Source: Acaudatibacter sp035532115 (GTDB lineage Bacteria; Pseudomonadota; Alphaproteobacteria; Caulobacterales; Caulobacteraceae). From it: DNA of 38,926 nucleotides. The position numbers were made by a program, and so were the translations under genes. The notes beneath the pieces are model-generated. The model saw only the letters and a list, made by a program, of their open reading frames with translations. It was not told where the DNA came from and did no database searches. The stretch is from assembly GCA_035532115.1 (NCBI GenBank), contig DATKRO010000004.1, positions 1 through 38,926 of the forward strand, written 5' to 3'. The number at the start of each line of letters is the position of its first letter. Positions within the stretch are counted from its first letter, which is position 1. This document shows, piece by piece, positions 1-7,469 of the stretch.

Positions 1-481
1 TCTTGTCGGAGGCGAGCTTGGTCGCGCCATAGAGGTTGATCGGATTGCAGGCCTTGTCGGTGGAAAGCGCCACCACCTGACGCACGCGATTGGTCAGCGA
101 GGCCCAGACCACGTTCTCCGCGCCCATGACGTTGGTGGCGATGCATTCGGAGGGATTGTACTCGGCCGCCGGCACCTGCTTCAGCGCCGCGGCGTGGATG
201 ACGATGTCGACCCCGCGCAGCGCCAGGGTGAGCCGCGCCCGGTCGCGCACGTCGCCCAGGAAGAAGCGCATGCGCGCCAGGGCCGCCGGGCCGAATCGCG
301 CCGCGAGGTCGAGCTGCATCTCGCTCTGCTTCAGCTCGTCGCGCGAATAGACGATCAGCTTCCTGGGCTCGTATCGGGCGAGCACCGTCTCGACGAATCG
401 GCGGCCGAACGAGCCGGTGCCGCCGGTGACCAGGATCACCTTGTCGTCGAGGTTGAGCGAGGCTGGCGCGAAGCGGCCCAA
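1..481 (-). CDS. pseB: UDP-GlcNAc 4,6-dehydratase (inverting), PseB; partial, runs off the left edge
   Basis: On the minus strand the frame reads an N-terminal Rossmann nucleotide-binding motif (VTGGTGSFGRRFVET), then HAAALKQVPAAEYNPSE and ALSTDKACNPINLYGATK. These are the hallmarks of PseB/FlaA1-type short-chain dehydrogenase/reductases. PseB catalyses the first step of pseudaminic acid synthesis, converting UDP-GlcNAc to a 4-keto-6-deoxy-L-sugar nucleotide; in Caulobacterales this sugar decorates flagellin. Only about the first 160 residues are in the window. No ATG lies in frame between the upstream TGA and the Rossmann motif. The best start is TTG at 481, giving LGRFAPASLNLDDK before the motif, so the start is uncertain. 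The gene points out of the window and is divergent from the exported protein at 580. The related capsule dehydratases are the main alternative; the ALKQVPAAEYNP block favours PseB. Confidence 0.85.
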   Translation of the reverse strand, partial: MGRFAPASLNLDDKVILVTGGTGSFGRRFVETVLARYEPRKLIVYSRDELKQSEMQLDLAARFGPAALARMRFFLGDVRDRARLTLALRGVDIVIHAAALKQVPAAEYNPSECIATNVMGAENVVWASLTNRVRQVVALSTDKACNPINLYGATKLASDK

Positions 482-579
482 GCGCGGCTCCTGAAGCTGG
501 CCGGGGCGGTCCGGCGAAACATGGTTAACCGGCCGCTCGTAAAGAGACCGTCAATCCGCTGGCGGCAAACTTCGCCGCC

Positions 580-969
580 ATGAACCGCCGCCTCGTCCTC
601 GCCGCCGCCCTGGCGCTCGCGCCCCGGCTCGGCCATGCCCAGGACCAGCGCAAGCAAGGCGGCGGCGAATCGTTCATCCAGATGGAAACCCTCGACGCCA
701 CCGTCACCCGCGCCGACGGCCAGCGCGGCGTCATGACCATCGACGCCGGTCTCGACGTGCCCGACGCCGGTCTGCGCGCCCGCGCCCGCGCCTCGATGCC
801 GCTGCTGCTCTCGGCCTTCGGCGACGTGGCGCGCACTTACGCCGCCGGCCTGCCGCCGGGCGCGGTCCCCAACGCCGACTATCTCTCGTTCGAGCTGCAG
901 CGCCAGACCGACCGCATCCTCGGGCGTCCCGGCGCCCATCTGCTGCTGGGCACGATCCTGGTGAACTAG
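580..969 (+). CDS. Small exported protein of unknown function
   Basis: 129 residues. The N-terminus MNRRLVLAAALALAPRLGHAQ is a Sec signal peptide with an AXA-like cleavage site near residue 20, so the mature protein should be periplasmic. The mature part has FIQMETLDATVTRADG followed by a region ending GAHLLLGTILVN at the C-terminus, a pattern faintly like periplasmic domains of FliL-type proteins, but I do not assign that family. It has no cysteines in the mature part and no transmembrane segment after the signal. It is divergent from pseB with about 100 bases between them. Codon use matches its neighbours, supporting a real gene. Function unknown. Confidence 0.65.
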   Translation: MNRRLVLAAALALAPRLGHAQDQRKQGGGESFIQMETLDATVTRADGQRGVMTIDAGLDVPDAGLRARARASMPLLLSAFGDVARTYAAGLPPGAVPNADYLSFELQRQTDRILGRPGAHLLLGTILVN

Positions 970-1033
970 CCGCCCGCTTCACCCAGATCGACGAGGTCGC
1001 GCCTCTTCACCCCCGCGCTCGCGGGAAAGGAGC

Positions 1034-1109
1034 GAGGACGCCTTTCCTCCTCACCCGTGCAACGGGGGAGGAGGCGCTCGGCGCGGCAGCGCCGGGCGTC
1101 GGAGGGGGC
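1034..1109 (+). repeat. 76-bp dispersed intergenic repeat, copy 1
   Basis: This stretch is almost identical (two differences in 76 by eye) to the reverse complement of 4388-4463. It contains a C/T-rich half (CCTTTCCTCCTCACCCG), then GCAACGGGGGAGG, then GGCGCTCGGCGCGGCAGCGCC, so it has internal dyad symmetry. It fills the gap between the convergent exported-protein gene and phhB. No coding function is evident. Confidence 0.8.
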
Positions 1110-1147
1110 GGCTGGCGCGGCGAGGCGCTGGCGCCCGAAGCGCCGCC

Positions 1148-1435
1148 TCACGGCGCGGCCTCGTCCATGATCTTCGCCAGCGCCACGTCCAGCGCGGTGA
1201 CGCCGCCGGCGTCGTGCGTCGCCAGCAGCACCTCGACCCTGGAATGGACGTTGAACCATTCCGGATGGTGGTCGAGCTTCTCGGCGGCCAGGGCGACGCG
1301 GGTCATCCAGGCGAAGGCCTGGCCGAAGCCGCCGAACCGGTAGGTCTTGACGATGGCGTCGCGCCCCTCGGCGGCGGACCAGCCCGAAAGCTGCTTCAGG
1401 GCCTCCGCCGCGCCGATCCTGGCCGGGCGCGTCAT
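1148..1435 (-). CDS. phhB: Pterin-4a-carbinolamine dehydratase
   Basis: 95 residues, the normal size for the PCD/DCoH family. The family motif is present as KLDHHPEWFNVHSRVEVLLATHD (residues 53-75, HHPEW and the later TH). The enzyme dehydrates 4a-hydroxytetrahydrobiopterin, recycling the cofactor of aromatic amino-acid hydroxylases; bacterial members are also linked to folate or molybdopterin metabolism. No phenylalanine hydroxylase gene is in the window. The ATG at 1435 overlaps the end of the upstream HAD gene by four bases (ATGA), so the two are probably cotranscribed and translationally coupled. The start is well supported because the first residues (MTRPARIGAAEALKQLSGW) align with the family N-terminus. 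Confidence 0.9.
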   Translation of the reverse strand: MTRPARIGAAEALKQLSGWSAAEGRDAIVKTYRFGGFGQAFAWMTRVALAAEKLDHHPEWFNVHSRVEVLLATHDAGGVTALDVALAKIMDEAAP

Positions 1436-2097
1436 GGGCTTTGCGCCTGCAGCGGCGCGAACTCGAGGCCGGTGGCGCGCGCCAGCTCGTCCAGCGCCTG
1501 CGCCTCGCTCACCACCTTGATGGCGGTCATGCCGAGCGCCGCGGCGGGCTTGCAGTTGATGCCGAGGTCGTCGAGGTAGACGCAACGCTCCGGGGCGACC
1601 CCCAGCAGGTCGCACATCATCACGTAGATGCGCGGATCGGGCTTGCGCACGCCGGCCTTGGAGCTTTCGACGATGGCGTCGAACAGCAGCATGATCGAGC
1701 CGGCGCGCGAGGCGCCCTCGGCGCTCGCCGCCATGCCAGGACCATGACCCTGGGCCATGTTGTTGGTGATGCAGCCGACCTTGTAGCGGGTCTTGCACAG
1801 CTTCAGCGCCTCGACCATGCGCGGGCGCACGTCGCCGGAGAGCAGCGGCAGCACGTCGGCGCCGCGCACCGGATGGCCGAGCGCGCTGGATTCCTCCAGA
1901 AACTTCAGGTCGAACCCGGCGCGGTCCAGCTGCGCCCGCTCGAACAGCGCCCAGGCGTTCTCGTGTGGATTGGTGGCGTTGACGGTGCGGATGAAGTCGC
2001 GCGGCAGGCCGCGGGCCGATTCGTAGCGATTGAACGCCTCGAAGGGCGAGGTGGTGAACACCCCGCCGAAGTCCCAGATCACCGCCTCGACCGCCAC
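1432..2097 (-). CDS. HAD-superfamily (HAD-IA) hydrolase
   Basis: About 221 residues. HAD motif I reads VIWDFGGVFTTSPFEAF: the nucleophile Asp is present but the usual second Asp of DxD is Gly, as in many HAD-IA proteins resembling the epoxide-hydrolase N-terminal phosphatase. Motif II is CITNN; the motif III lysine lies in ESSKAGVRKPDPRIY; motif IV is CVYLDDLGINC. The fold is therefore complete, but substrate and phosphatase competence are unknown. The GTG at 2097 has GGAG seven to eight bases upstream and is preferred; a TTG at 2121 would add eight residues. It lies upstream of, and overlaps, phhB. Homologues of this type are often near acyl-CoA dehydrogenases; none is seen here. Confidence 0.8.
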   Translation of the reverse strand: MAVEAVIWDFGGVFTTSPFEAFNRYESARGLPRDFIRTVNATNPHENAWALFERAQLDRAGFDLKFLEESSALGHPVRGADVLPLLSGDVRPRMVEALKLCKTRYKVGCITNNMAQGHGPGMAASAEGASRAGSIMLLFDAIVESSKAGVRKPDPRIYVMMCDLLGVAPERCVYLDDLGINCKPAAALGMTAIKVVSEAQALDELARATGLEFAPLQAQSP

Positions 2098-2304
2098 GCC
2101 ATCCCGCTCCGCCAGCTGCAAGCCGCCGGGACGCTAGTGACGCCGCGCGCCGCCCGCAAGCGCCTTGGTCCGCGTCGACGCCTGGCCCCGCCTCCCCGTC
2201 GCGCGGCTTCGCCTGCGGGGCGAATGGACGGGCGCCGGCGGCGCAGTCGTGGTTGACTTCGGATCCGACGTTTCCGCAAGTCGCTCAGATAAGGACAAGC
2301 CGTC

Positions 2305-3150
2305 ATGCGATTCCAGTCAGCGGTCTTGGCGCTCGCAGCCGGCCTCGTGCTCGGATGGGCCGCCCAGGGCCGCGCCGCGCCGGCCCCGTCCGCGCCGATC
2401 TTCTATTGCCCGCGCCCGGCGGCCGCGCCGCCCCGGCCGCTGGCGCATCGCGTCCGCCCCGGATGTCGGAACCTCCACCCCGCGCGGCTCGAGCGCCGGC
2501 GCCATTGGCGCCGCCCGGAACATTGGCGCCGTCCGGTGCATTGGAGCCACCCGGAGCATTGGCGCCACCCTGAGCATTGGCGCCACGCGGAACATTGGCG
2601 GGGCGGCGGCGTGTCGGCCAGCCAGGCGTTCATCTACCGCTACGAAGAGGCGCGCCACGGCTTCGAAGCCCGCGCCGCCGAGGAGGCCTGGCGCGAGCGT
2701 CCGCCCCTGCCGCCGTCCGGCATGGACGAGGCCTGGGAACGCCACGGACGCCTGGGCGAGACCGGCCGGCCGGTCGAGGGGTTCGATGGCCGCTTCGGCG
2801 GCCCGGGGCGCATCCAGGGCTGGCGCGGCGAGGCGGGCTACGGCGGCGCCGAGCGCATCGAGCGCGGCGGCTTCGGCTACGAGCATGGCCCCGACGGCGT
2901 CGAGCGCCGCTGGAGCTGGGGAACGCCGGACTGGCGCCCTCAGGACTGGCGCCCCCACCTTGGCCCCGGCGAGGCGGCCTTCGCCCGGGACCGCGAGCAG
3001 CGGCTCTATTCCGGCGCACCGGGCGAATGGCGCGACGGCGGCTACGGCCAGGTCTACGAATACGCCGGCCGCGACGCCTATGGGTTCCTGGTCTGGCCGG
3101 GCAAGACGCCGCTCCGCATCTACGGGTCGCCGCGCCCATTCGATCGCTGA
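2305..3150 (+). CDS. Exported protein with His-Trp hexapeptide repeats
   Basis: 281 residues with a signal peptide (MRFQSAVLALAAGLVLGWAA, cleavage near AQGRAA). Residues of about 67-99 form six imperfect copies of the hexapeptide H-W-R-[RH]-P-E. The rest is rich in Gly, Arg, Trp and Glu, with DWRPQDWRP near residue 215 and a C-terminal AYGFLVWPGKTPLRIYG. AAGGACAAG upstream of the ATG at 2305 is a plausible ribosome-binding site. Dense periplasmic His suggests metal binding (compare, only by composition, RcnB-like and other His-rich periplasmic proteins); this is inference. It sits upstream of the PepSY/two-component/RND block in the same orientation, 97 bases before the PepSY gene. I do not recognise a family. 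Confidence 0.7.
   Translation: MRFQSAVLALAAGLVLGWAAQGRAAPAPSAPIFYCPRPAAAPPRPLAHRVRPGCRNLHPARLERRRHWRRPEHWRRPVHWSHPEHWRHPEHWRHAEHWRGGGVSASQAFIYRYEEARHGFEARAAEEAWRERPPLPPSGMDEAWERHGRLGETGRPVEGFDGRFGGPGRIQGWRGEAGYGGAERIERGGFGYEHGPDGVERRWSWGTPDWRPQDWRPHLGPGEAAFARDREQRLYSGAPGEWRDGGYGQVYEYAGRDAYGFLVWPGKTPLRIYGSPRPFDR
2503..2601 (+). repeat. 18-bp tandem repeat coding for HWR[RH]PE
   Basis: CATTGG recurs every 18 bases (five and a half units), followed by CGC or AGC, CRC or CGT, CCG or CCT or GCG, and GAR or GTG. The repeat stays in frame and encodes His-Trp-Arg hexapeptides in the exported protein at 2305-3150. Units differ mostly by single bases, so copy number could vary among strains. Confidence 0.85.
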
Positions 3151-3247
3151 GCGGTTCGGGATTGGCAATCGGTAAGGCGCGGTCCACCGCGCCCCCATTT
3201 CAGCCGTGAGACAAACGCGTGCGGGCGGGCCATCCCTGGAGCTCATC

Positions 3248-3586
3248 ATGCGCGTTCAACTCATTCTTCCCCTGGCGGCGCTCGCCTCGCTCGGCCTCGC
3301 CGCCGGCGGCGTCCTCGCCAGGCCCATGGCAGCCAGCGCCACGTCCCCGGCCTTCTCCGGGCACAAGCTCGCCGGTGCGGCGCGGGTCTCCCTCGCCCAG
3401 GCGCGCGGCATCGCCCTGAAGGCGCACCCCGGCGCCGTCACCGGCGAGGAGCTGGAGAAGGAAGGCGGCGGCAGCGGCCTGCGCTATTCCTTCGACATCA
3501 AGAGCGCCGGCGTCGCCTATGAAGTCGGCGTCGACGCCAAGTCCGGCGCGGTGCTGGAGAACGATCGCGACACCGGCAACGATTGA
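3248..3586 (+). CDS. PepSY-domain periplasmic protein
   Basis: 112 residues. The signal peptide (MRVQLILPLAALASLGLAAGG) is followed by a single PepSY domain: VSLAQARGIALKAHPGAV, then GLRYSFDIKSAGVAYEVGVDAKSGAVLEND, which matches the family pattern including the closing V-D-A-x-[ST]-G. Small PepSY proteins commonly lie next to OmpR-type regulator and kinase genes and are thought to modulate the sensor or bind its ligand in the periplasm. Here the regulator starts 44 bases downstream, so cotranscription is likely. The ATG at 3248 is preferred to an upstream in-frame start at 3206 because it begins the signal peptide directly. Confidence 0.85.
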   Translation: MRVQLILPLAALASLGLAAGGVLARPMAASATSPAFSGHKLAGAARVSLAQARGIALKAHPGAVTGEELEKEGGGSGLRYSFDIKSAGVAYEVGVDAKSGAVLENDRDTGND

Positions 3587-3630
3587 GCCTCGGCCTCGCC
3601 AGCGGCGCAAGGCTCGGGCAGACTCGCGCC

Positions 3631-4308
3631 ATGAAGCTGCTGCTGGTGGAGGACGACCGCGACGGCGGCGCCTATCTGAAGAAGGCGCTCGCCGAGGCCG
3701 GCCATGCCGTCGATCACGCCGCCGACGGGCGGCAGGGCCTGTTGCTGGCGGCCGGCGAGCCCTACGACGTCATCATCCTCGACCGCATGCTGCCGGCGAT
3801 GGACGGCCTGGCGATCCTGCGCACGGTCCGCGCCTCAGGGGTGAAGACCCCGGTGCTGCTGCTGACCGCGCTCGGCGGCATCGACGACCGGGTCGAGGGG
3901 CTGGAGGCCGGGGCCGACGACTATCTGGTCAAGCCCTTCGCCATGGCCGAGCTGATGGCGCGGGTCAACGCCCTGGCGCGCCGGCCGCCGCCCCAGGAGG
4001 CGCCGACGACGCTCAGGGTCGGCGATCTGCAGATGGACCGGCTGAAACGCACGGTGACGCGCGGCGGCGCGCGCATCGACCTGCAGCCGCGCGAGTTCCA
4101 GCTGCTGGAATATCTGATGCGCCACGCCGACCGGGTGGTCACCCGGACCATGCTCCTGGAGAGCGTCTGGGATTTCCACTTCGACCCCAAGACCAACATC
4201 GTCGAGACCCACATGAGCCGGCTGCGCGCCAAGATCGACCGCGGCCGCTCGCGCGAGCTGATCCACACGGTGCGCGGCGCCGGCTACTGCCTGCGCGAGC
4301 CGGACTGA
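3631..4308 (+). CDS. OmpR/PhoB-family response regulator
   Basis: 225 residues. The receiver domain starts at the N-terminus: acidic pocket EDD (residues 7-9), phospho-acceptor D51 in ILDRMLP, T79 in LLLTA and K101 in LVKPF. The C-terminal winged-helix domain contains LQPREFQLLEYLMRH, then NIVETHMSRLRAKID and the final HTVRGAGYCL. This architecture is that of CusR/QseB/PmrA-like regulators. With the PepSY gene just upstream, the kinase downstream and the RND pump after that, it probably controls expression of the pump; the signal is unknown. The RR-to-kinase gap of 301 bases carries a dispersed repeat and is unusually long for such a pair. Confidence 0.92.
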   Translation: MKLLLVEDDRDGGAYLKKALAEAGHAVDHAADGRQGLLLAAGEPYDVIILDRMLPAMDGLAILRTVRASGVKTPVLLLTALGGIDDRVEGLEAGADDYLVKPFAMAELMARVNALARRPPPQEAPTTLRVGDLQMDRLKRTVTRGGARIDLQPREFQLLEYLMRHADRVVTRTMLLESVWDFHFDPKTNIVETHMSRLRAKIDRGRSRELIHTVRGAGYCLREPD

Positions 4309-4609
4309 CCGGCCGCCGCCCCCTTCATCCTTCCCCGCGAGCGGCGCGGGGGTGGAAGGGGCGCGCACATGCGGATCATCGCCCGCAGCCCCCTCCGACG
4401 CCCGGCGCTGCCGCGCCGAGCGCCACCTCCCCCGTTGCACGGGTGAGGAGGAAAGGCGTCTTCACTCCTGCCCCGCGAGCGGGGAAGGGGGACCGCCGCG
4501 CCGACAGGCGCGGGGGTGGAAGGGGCGTCGGCGCCGAGCGGGCGACTGGTCGGCCGATGGATGCTACAGCGCCCGCTTGCGCAAGCTTCCGACCGCCACG
4601 GGCCGATAG
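4309..4609. other. Intergenic spacer between regulator and kinase, filled with repeats
   Basis: No gene is supported here. The stretch contains the 76-bp repeat copy 2 (4388-4463), flanked by two copies of a shorter element resembling CCCCGCGAGCGG...GCGGGGGTGGAAGGGG (about 4333-4363 and 4471-4527). The spacer separates a regulator and kinase that would normally be adjacent, so it looks like insertion of repeat material into an operon. I see no convincing promoter or terminator. Confidence 0.6.
4388..4463 (-). repeat. 76-bp dispersed intergenic repeat, copy 2 (inverted relative to copy 1)
   Basis: This is the reverse complement of 1034-1109 with two differences by eye. It lies inside the regulator-kinase spacer. 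The two copies are inverted and about 3.3 kb apart, so recombination between them would invert the His-Trp protein, PepSY and regulator segment. Confidence 0.8.
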
Positions 4610-6013
4610 GTGTTCCGCTCCACGAGCCTGCGCGTGGCCGCGCTCTACACCGCGGCGTTCGCGATCTCGGTGGTGGTGCTGGGGGCGATCACCCTCGTCA
4701 GCACCCGCCGGGCGCTGATGCAGCAATTCGACGCCCGGATCAGCGTCGAGGCCTCGGCGCTGGCGCTGGAGTTCCGCACCGAAGGGCTCTCCGGCGTGGT
4801 GCAGGCGGTGCGCGAGCGCGACCGCACCCCCGGCGCCCTCGACTATGGCCTGGACGGCCCCGGCGGCCAGCCGCTGGCCGGCAGGCTCGCGGGGGTGCGA
4901 ACCCCGCTCGGCTGGTCCGAGCTGCCGACGCCCCAGGATGCGCGTCCGGTGCGCGACGCCCCCGAAGCGATGCGGGTCCTGACCACCGTGCTGCCCCAGG
5001 GCTACCTCCTGGTGGTCGGCGACGACGACGAGCGCACCGAGGCGCTGCAGGGCACGGTGCTCGAGGGCTTCGCCTGGGCGTTCGCCGGCGTCGTGCTCCT
5101 GGGCATCGTCGGCGGCTACGGGCTCAGCCACGACGTGCACCGGCGGCTCGCCGCCATGAGCGGCGCCGCCGAGGCCATCATCGACGGCGACCTGGCGCGG
5201 CGCATTCCGGTGCGCGGCTCCGACGACGATCTCGACCGGCTGGCGGTGACCTTCAACCGCATGCTCGACCGCATCGCCGCCCTGATGGAAAGCCTGCGGC
5301 AGGTCTCGGGCGACATCGCCCACGACCTGCGCACCCCCCTGACCCGGCTTCGGCAGCGGCTGGAGGCGAGCCGCACCCTGAGGACGCCGCGCGAGCGGGC
5401 GCAGGCCATCGCCGGCGCCCTCGAAGACGTCGACGCCATCCTCGAGACCTTCGCGGGCCTGCTCCGCATCGCCCAGATCGAGGCCGGCGCCCGCAGGGCG
5501 GCGTTCCGGCCGGTGGATCTGACGGCGCTCGCCCAGACGGTGGTCGAAGCCTTCGCTCCGGCGGCCGAGGACGCCGGCCAGAGGCTCGAACTCGCCGCGG
5601 ACGAGCCCCTGACCGTGGAGGGCGATCGCGAACTGCTCGTGCAGATGCTGGTCAATCTCGTCGAGAACGCGCTGCGCCATGCCGGCGGGCGCGCCCGCAT
5701 CCGCATCCGCGCCGCCCGGCGGGGCGCCGCGGCGGTCCTGGTGGTGAGCGACGACGGCCCCGGCGTGCCCGCGGACGAGCGCCAGCGGATCTTCGACCGC
5801 TTCTACCGGCTGGAGACCAGCCGCTCGACCCCCGGAAGCGGGCTCGGCCTCGCCCTGGTCGCGGCGGTGGCGCGCCTGCATGGCGCCAGGGTCAGCCTGG
5901 CCGACGCCGCCCCGGGCCTGGAGGTGACGGTCGCCTTTCCCGATGTCCCCAGGCCTGCGACATTGGCGCTTCCCAATCTCCCGGACAGCTCGCGGTCAAC
6001 TGGGAACGGATAA
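4610..6013 (+). CDS. Sensor histidine kinase (HAMP-HisKA-HATPase)
   Basis: 467 residues from a GTG start. The first transmembrane helix is near residues 8-32 and the second near 150-172, enclosing a periplasmic domain of about 115 residues. A HAMP region follows, then the H-box IAHDLRTPLTRL with phospho-acceptor His238, N-box NLVENALRHA, G1 box DDGPGVP and G2 box GSGLGLAL. It is an EnvZ/CusS-type inner-membrane kinase and is expected to phosphorylate the regulator at 3631-4308. The periplasmic domain shows no obvious metal-binding His/Cys cluster. The next gene (outer-membrane component) begins 70 bases downstream in the same direction. Confidence 0.92.
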   Translation: MFRSTSLRVAALYTAAFAISVVVLGAITLVSTRRALMQQFDARISVEASALALEFRTEGLSGVVQAVRERDRTPGALDYGLDGPGGQPLAGRLAGVRTPLGWSELPTPQDARPVRDAPEAMRVLTTVLPQGYLLVVGDDDERTEALQGTVLEGFAWAFAGVVLLGIVGGYGLSHDVHRRLAAMSGAAEAIIDGDLARRIPVRGSDDDLDRLAVTFNRMLDRIAALMESLRQVSGDIAHDLRTPLTRLRQRLEASRTLRTPRERAQAIAGALEDVDAILETFAGLLRIAQIEAGARRAAFRPVDLTALAQTVVEAFAPAAEDAGQRLELAADEPLTVEGDRELLVQMLVNLVENALRHAGGRARIRIRAARRGAAAVLVVSDDGPGVPADERQRIFDRFYRLETSRSTPGSGLGLALVAAVARLHGARVSLADAAPGLEVTVAFPDVPRPATLALPNLPDSSRSTGNG

Positions 6014-6083
6014 AGCCTCGCCCTCGCCGTCGCCCACCCTCGCCGCCCGCCGCGCCGCAGCGGGCCAGCTTCGCGGAGTAGCA

Positions 6084-7469
6084 ATGACTGACGGCCGAGC
6101 CGCGCCATCGCTTCGCCGCCCGGCCCTCGGGGCAGGGCTGGCGGCCGCGCTCCTGGCCCTGGGCGGCTGCATCGGCTATCACCGGCTGCCGCTGCCCCGC
6201 CAACCGGACCTGCGCGACGCCGCCTCCAGGCTCACCACCGACGTCTCGCGGCTCCGGCTCGGGCCGCTGAAATCGGTGGTCATCGACCCGGCGGCCGGCT
6301 TCACGCCGACGGACGTCGCGGTCCTGGCGGTGCTGAACAATCCCGACCTCCGGGCGCGGCGCGTCGCCCTCGGCGTCTCGGCCGCCCAGGTCTTCGCCGC
6401 CGGCCTTTTCCCCGATCCGCAGATCACCGGTTCGCTCGACCAGCCGATCGCCGGACCGGACAAGCACACCGCCTATGGCGTGTCGCCGAGCTACGACATC
6501 GCCGGCCTGCTGGCGGTGGCCGACACCGAGCGGGCGGCGCGCTTCACCGCCAAGCAGGCGAACCTCGATGAACTCTGGGCCGAATGGACCACCGCCCAGC
6601 AGGCGCGCCAGCTCGCCGAGACCGCCCTCACCGACGATGCCCGCGCCGGATTCCTGCGCCAGATCCTGGCGCCCGCCGCCGCCCGCGCCGCGCGCTCCGC
6701 CAGGGGCCTGCGGCGCGGCGACGTCACCGCCCAGGTCGCGGCCGCGGATCTGGCCGCCAAGCTGGACGTGGAGACGCTGCTGGCCACCGCCGAGCACGAC
6801 GCCGCCAAGGCCCGGCGCGATCTCGACGTCCTCCTCGGCCTCGAGGTCTCGGTGCGGCTGCCGCTCGTCCAGGCGGGGGCGCCGGTGGGCTACGGCGCCG
6901 CGCGCGTCGCCCGCGACCTCGGCACGCTGGCGATCCGGCGCCCTGACCTGCTGGCGCTGCGGGCGGGCTACTCGGCCGAGGACGCCAGGCTGCGCCAGGC
7001 GGTCCTGGCGCAGTTTCCGCTCGCCTCCATCGCCTTCGCCTACGCCAGCGACCCGACGCCGACCACGACGCTCGGCCTGTCGGCGATCATGGCGCTGCCG
7101 ATCTTCAACGGTCACCGCGGCCAGGTGAAGGTCCAGCAGGCGACGCGCGCCCAGCTTCGGGCCGAATACCAGGCCAGGCTCGACGCCACCCGGGCCGAGG
7201 TCGAGAACGCCGCCGCGGAACTCGCCAGCGCCCAGGCCCAGGCCGCGACGCTGCGGGCCGACCTGCCGCGCCTGGAGGCGATGCTGGGGCCGGCGCCGGC
7301 GGCCTTCGCCCGCGGCGACATCGACAGCCAGACCTATCTGGCCCTGCTCCAGACCGTGATCACCAAGCGCGCCGATCTCGAGGATCGCGACCTGGCCGCC
7401 CGCATGGCCGAGATCCAGCTCGAAACCGCGCTCTTCGTCCCGCCCGCCAGACTGGCGAGCGCCTCGTGA
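6084..7469 (+). CDS. TolC-family outer-membrane efflux lipoprotein
   Basis: 461 residues. The N-terminus ends in a lipobox (LLALGGC, Cys near residue 29), so it is a lipid-anchored outer-membrane factor of the CusC/OprM/NodT type. The duplicated TolC architecture is visible as two long helical regions; VLNNPDLRARRVALGVSAAQ is the typical first conserved block, and AIMALPIFNGHRGQVKVQQA is the strand segment beginning the second half. It should form the periplasm-to-outside channel of the pump. The ATG at 6084 follows GCGGAGTAGCA, with GGAG as ribosome-binding site. The stop overlaps the GTG start of the fusion protein (GTGA), indicating translational coupling. Confidence 0.9.
   Translation: MTDGRAAPSLRRPALGAGLAAALLALGGCIGYHRLPLPRQPDLRDAASRLTTDVSRLRLGPLKSVVIDPAAGFTPTDVAVLAVLNNPDLRARRVALGVSAAQVFAAGLFPDPQITGSLDQPIAGPDKHTAYGVSPSYDIAGLLAVADTERAARFTAKQANLDELWAEWTTAQQARQLAETALTDDARAGFLRQILAPAAARAARSARGLRRGDVTAQVAAADLAAKLDVETLLATAEHDAAKARRDLDVLLGLEVSVRLPLVQAGAPVGYGAARVARDLGTLAIRRPDLLALRAGYSAEDARLRQAVLAQFPLASIAFAYASDPTPTTTLGLSAIMALPIFNGHRGQVKVQQATRAQLRAEYQARLDATRAEVENAAAELASAQAQAATLRADLPRLEAMLGPAPAAFARGDIDSQTYLALLQTVITKRADLEDRDLAARMAEIQLETALFVPPARLASAS

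Noticed and set aside
4376..5881. Minus-strand 501-codon open frame opposite the histidine kinase
   Set aside because: Shadow of a kinase with all catalytic boxes; low-complexity translation.
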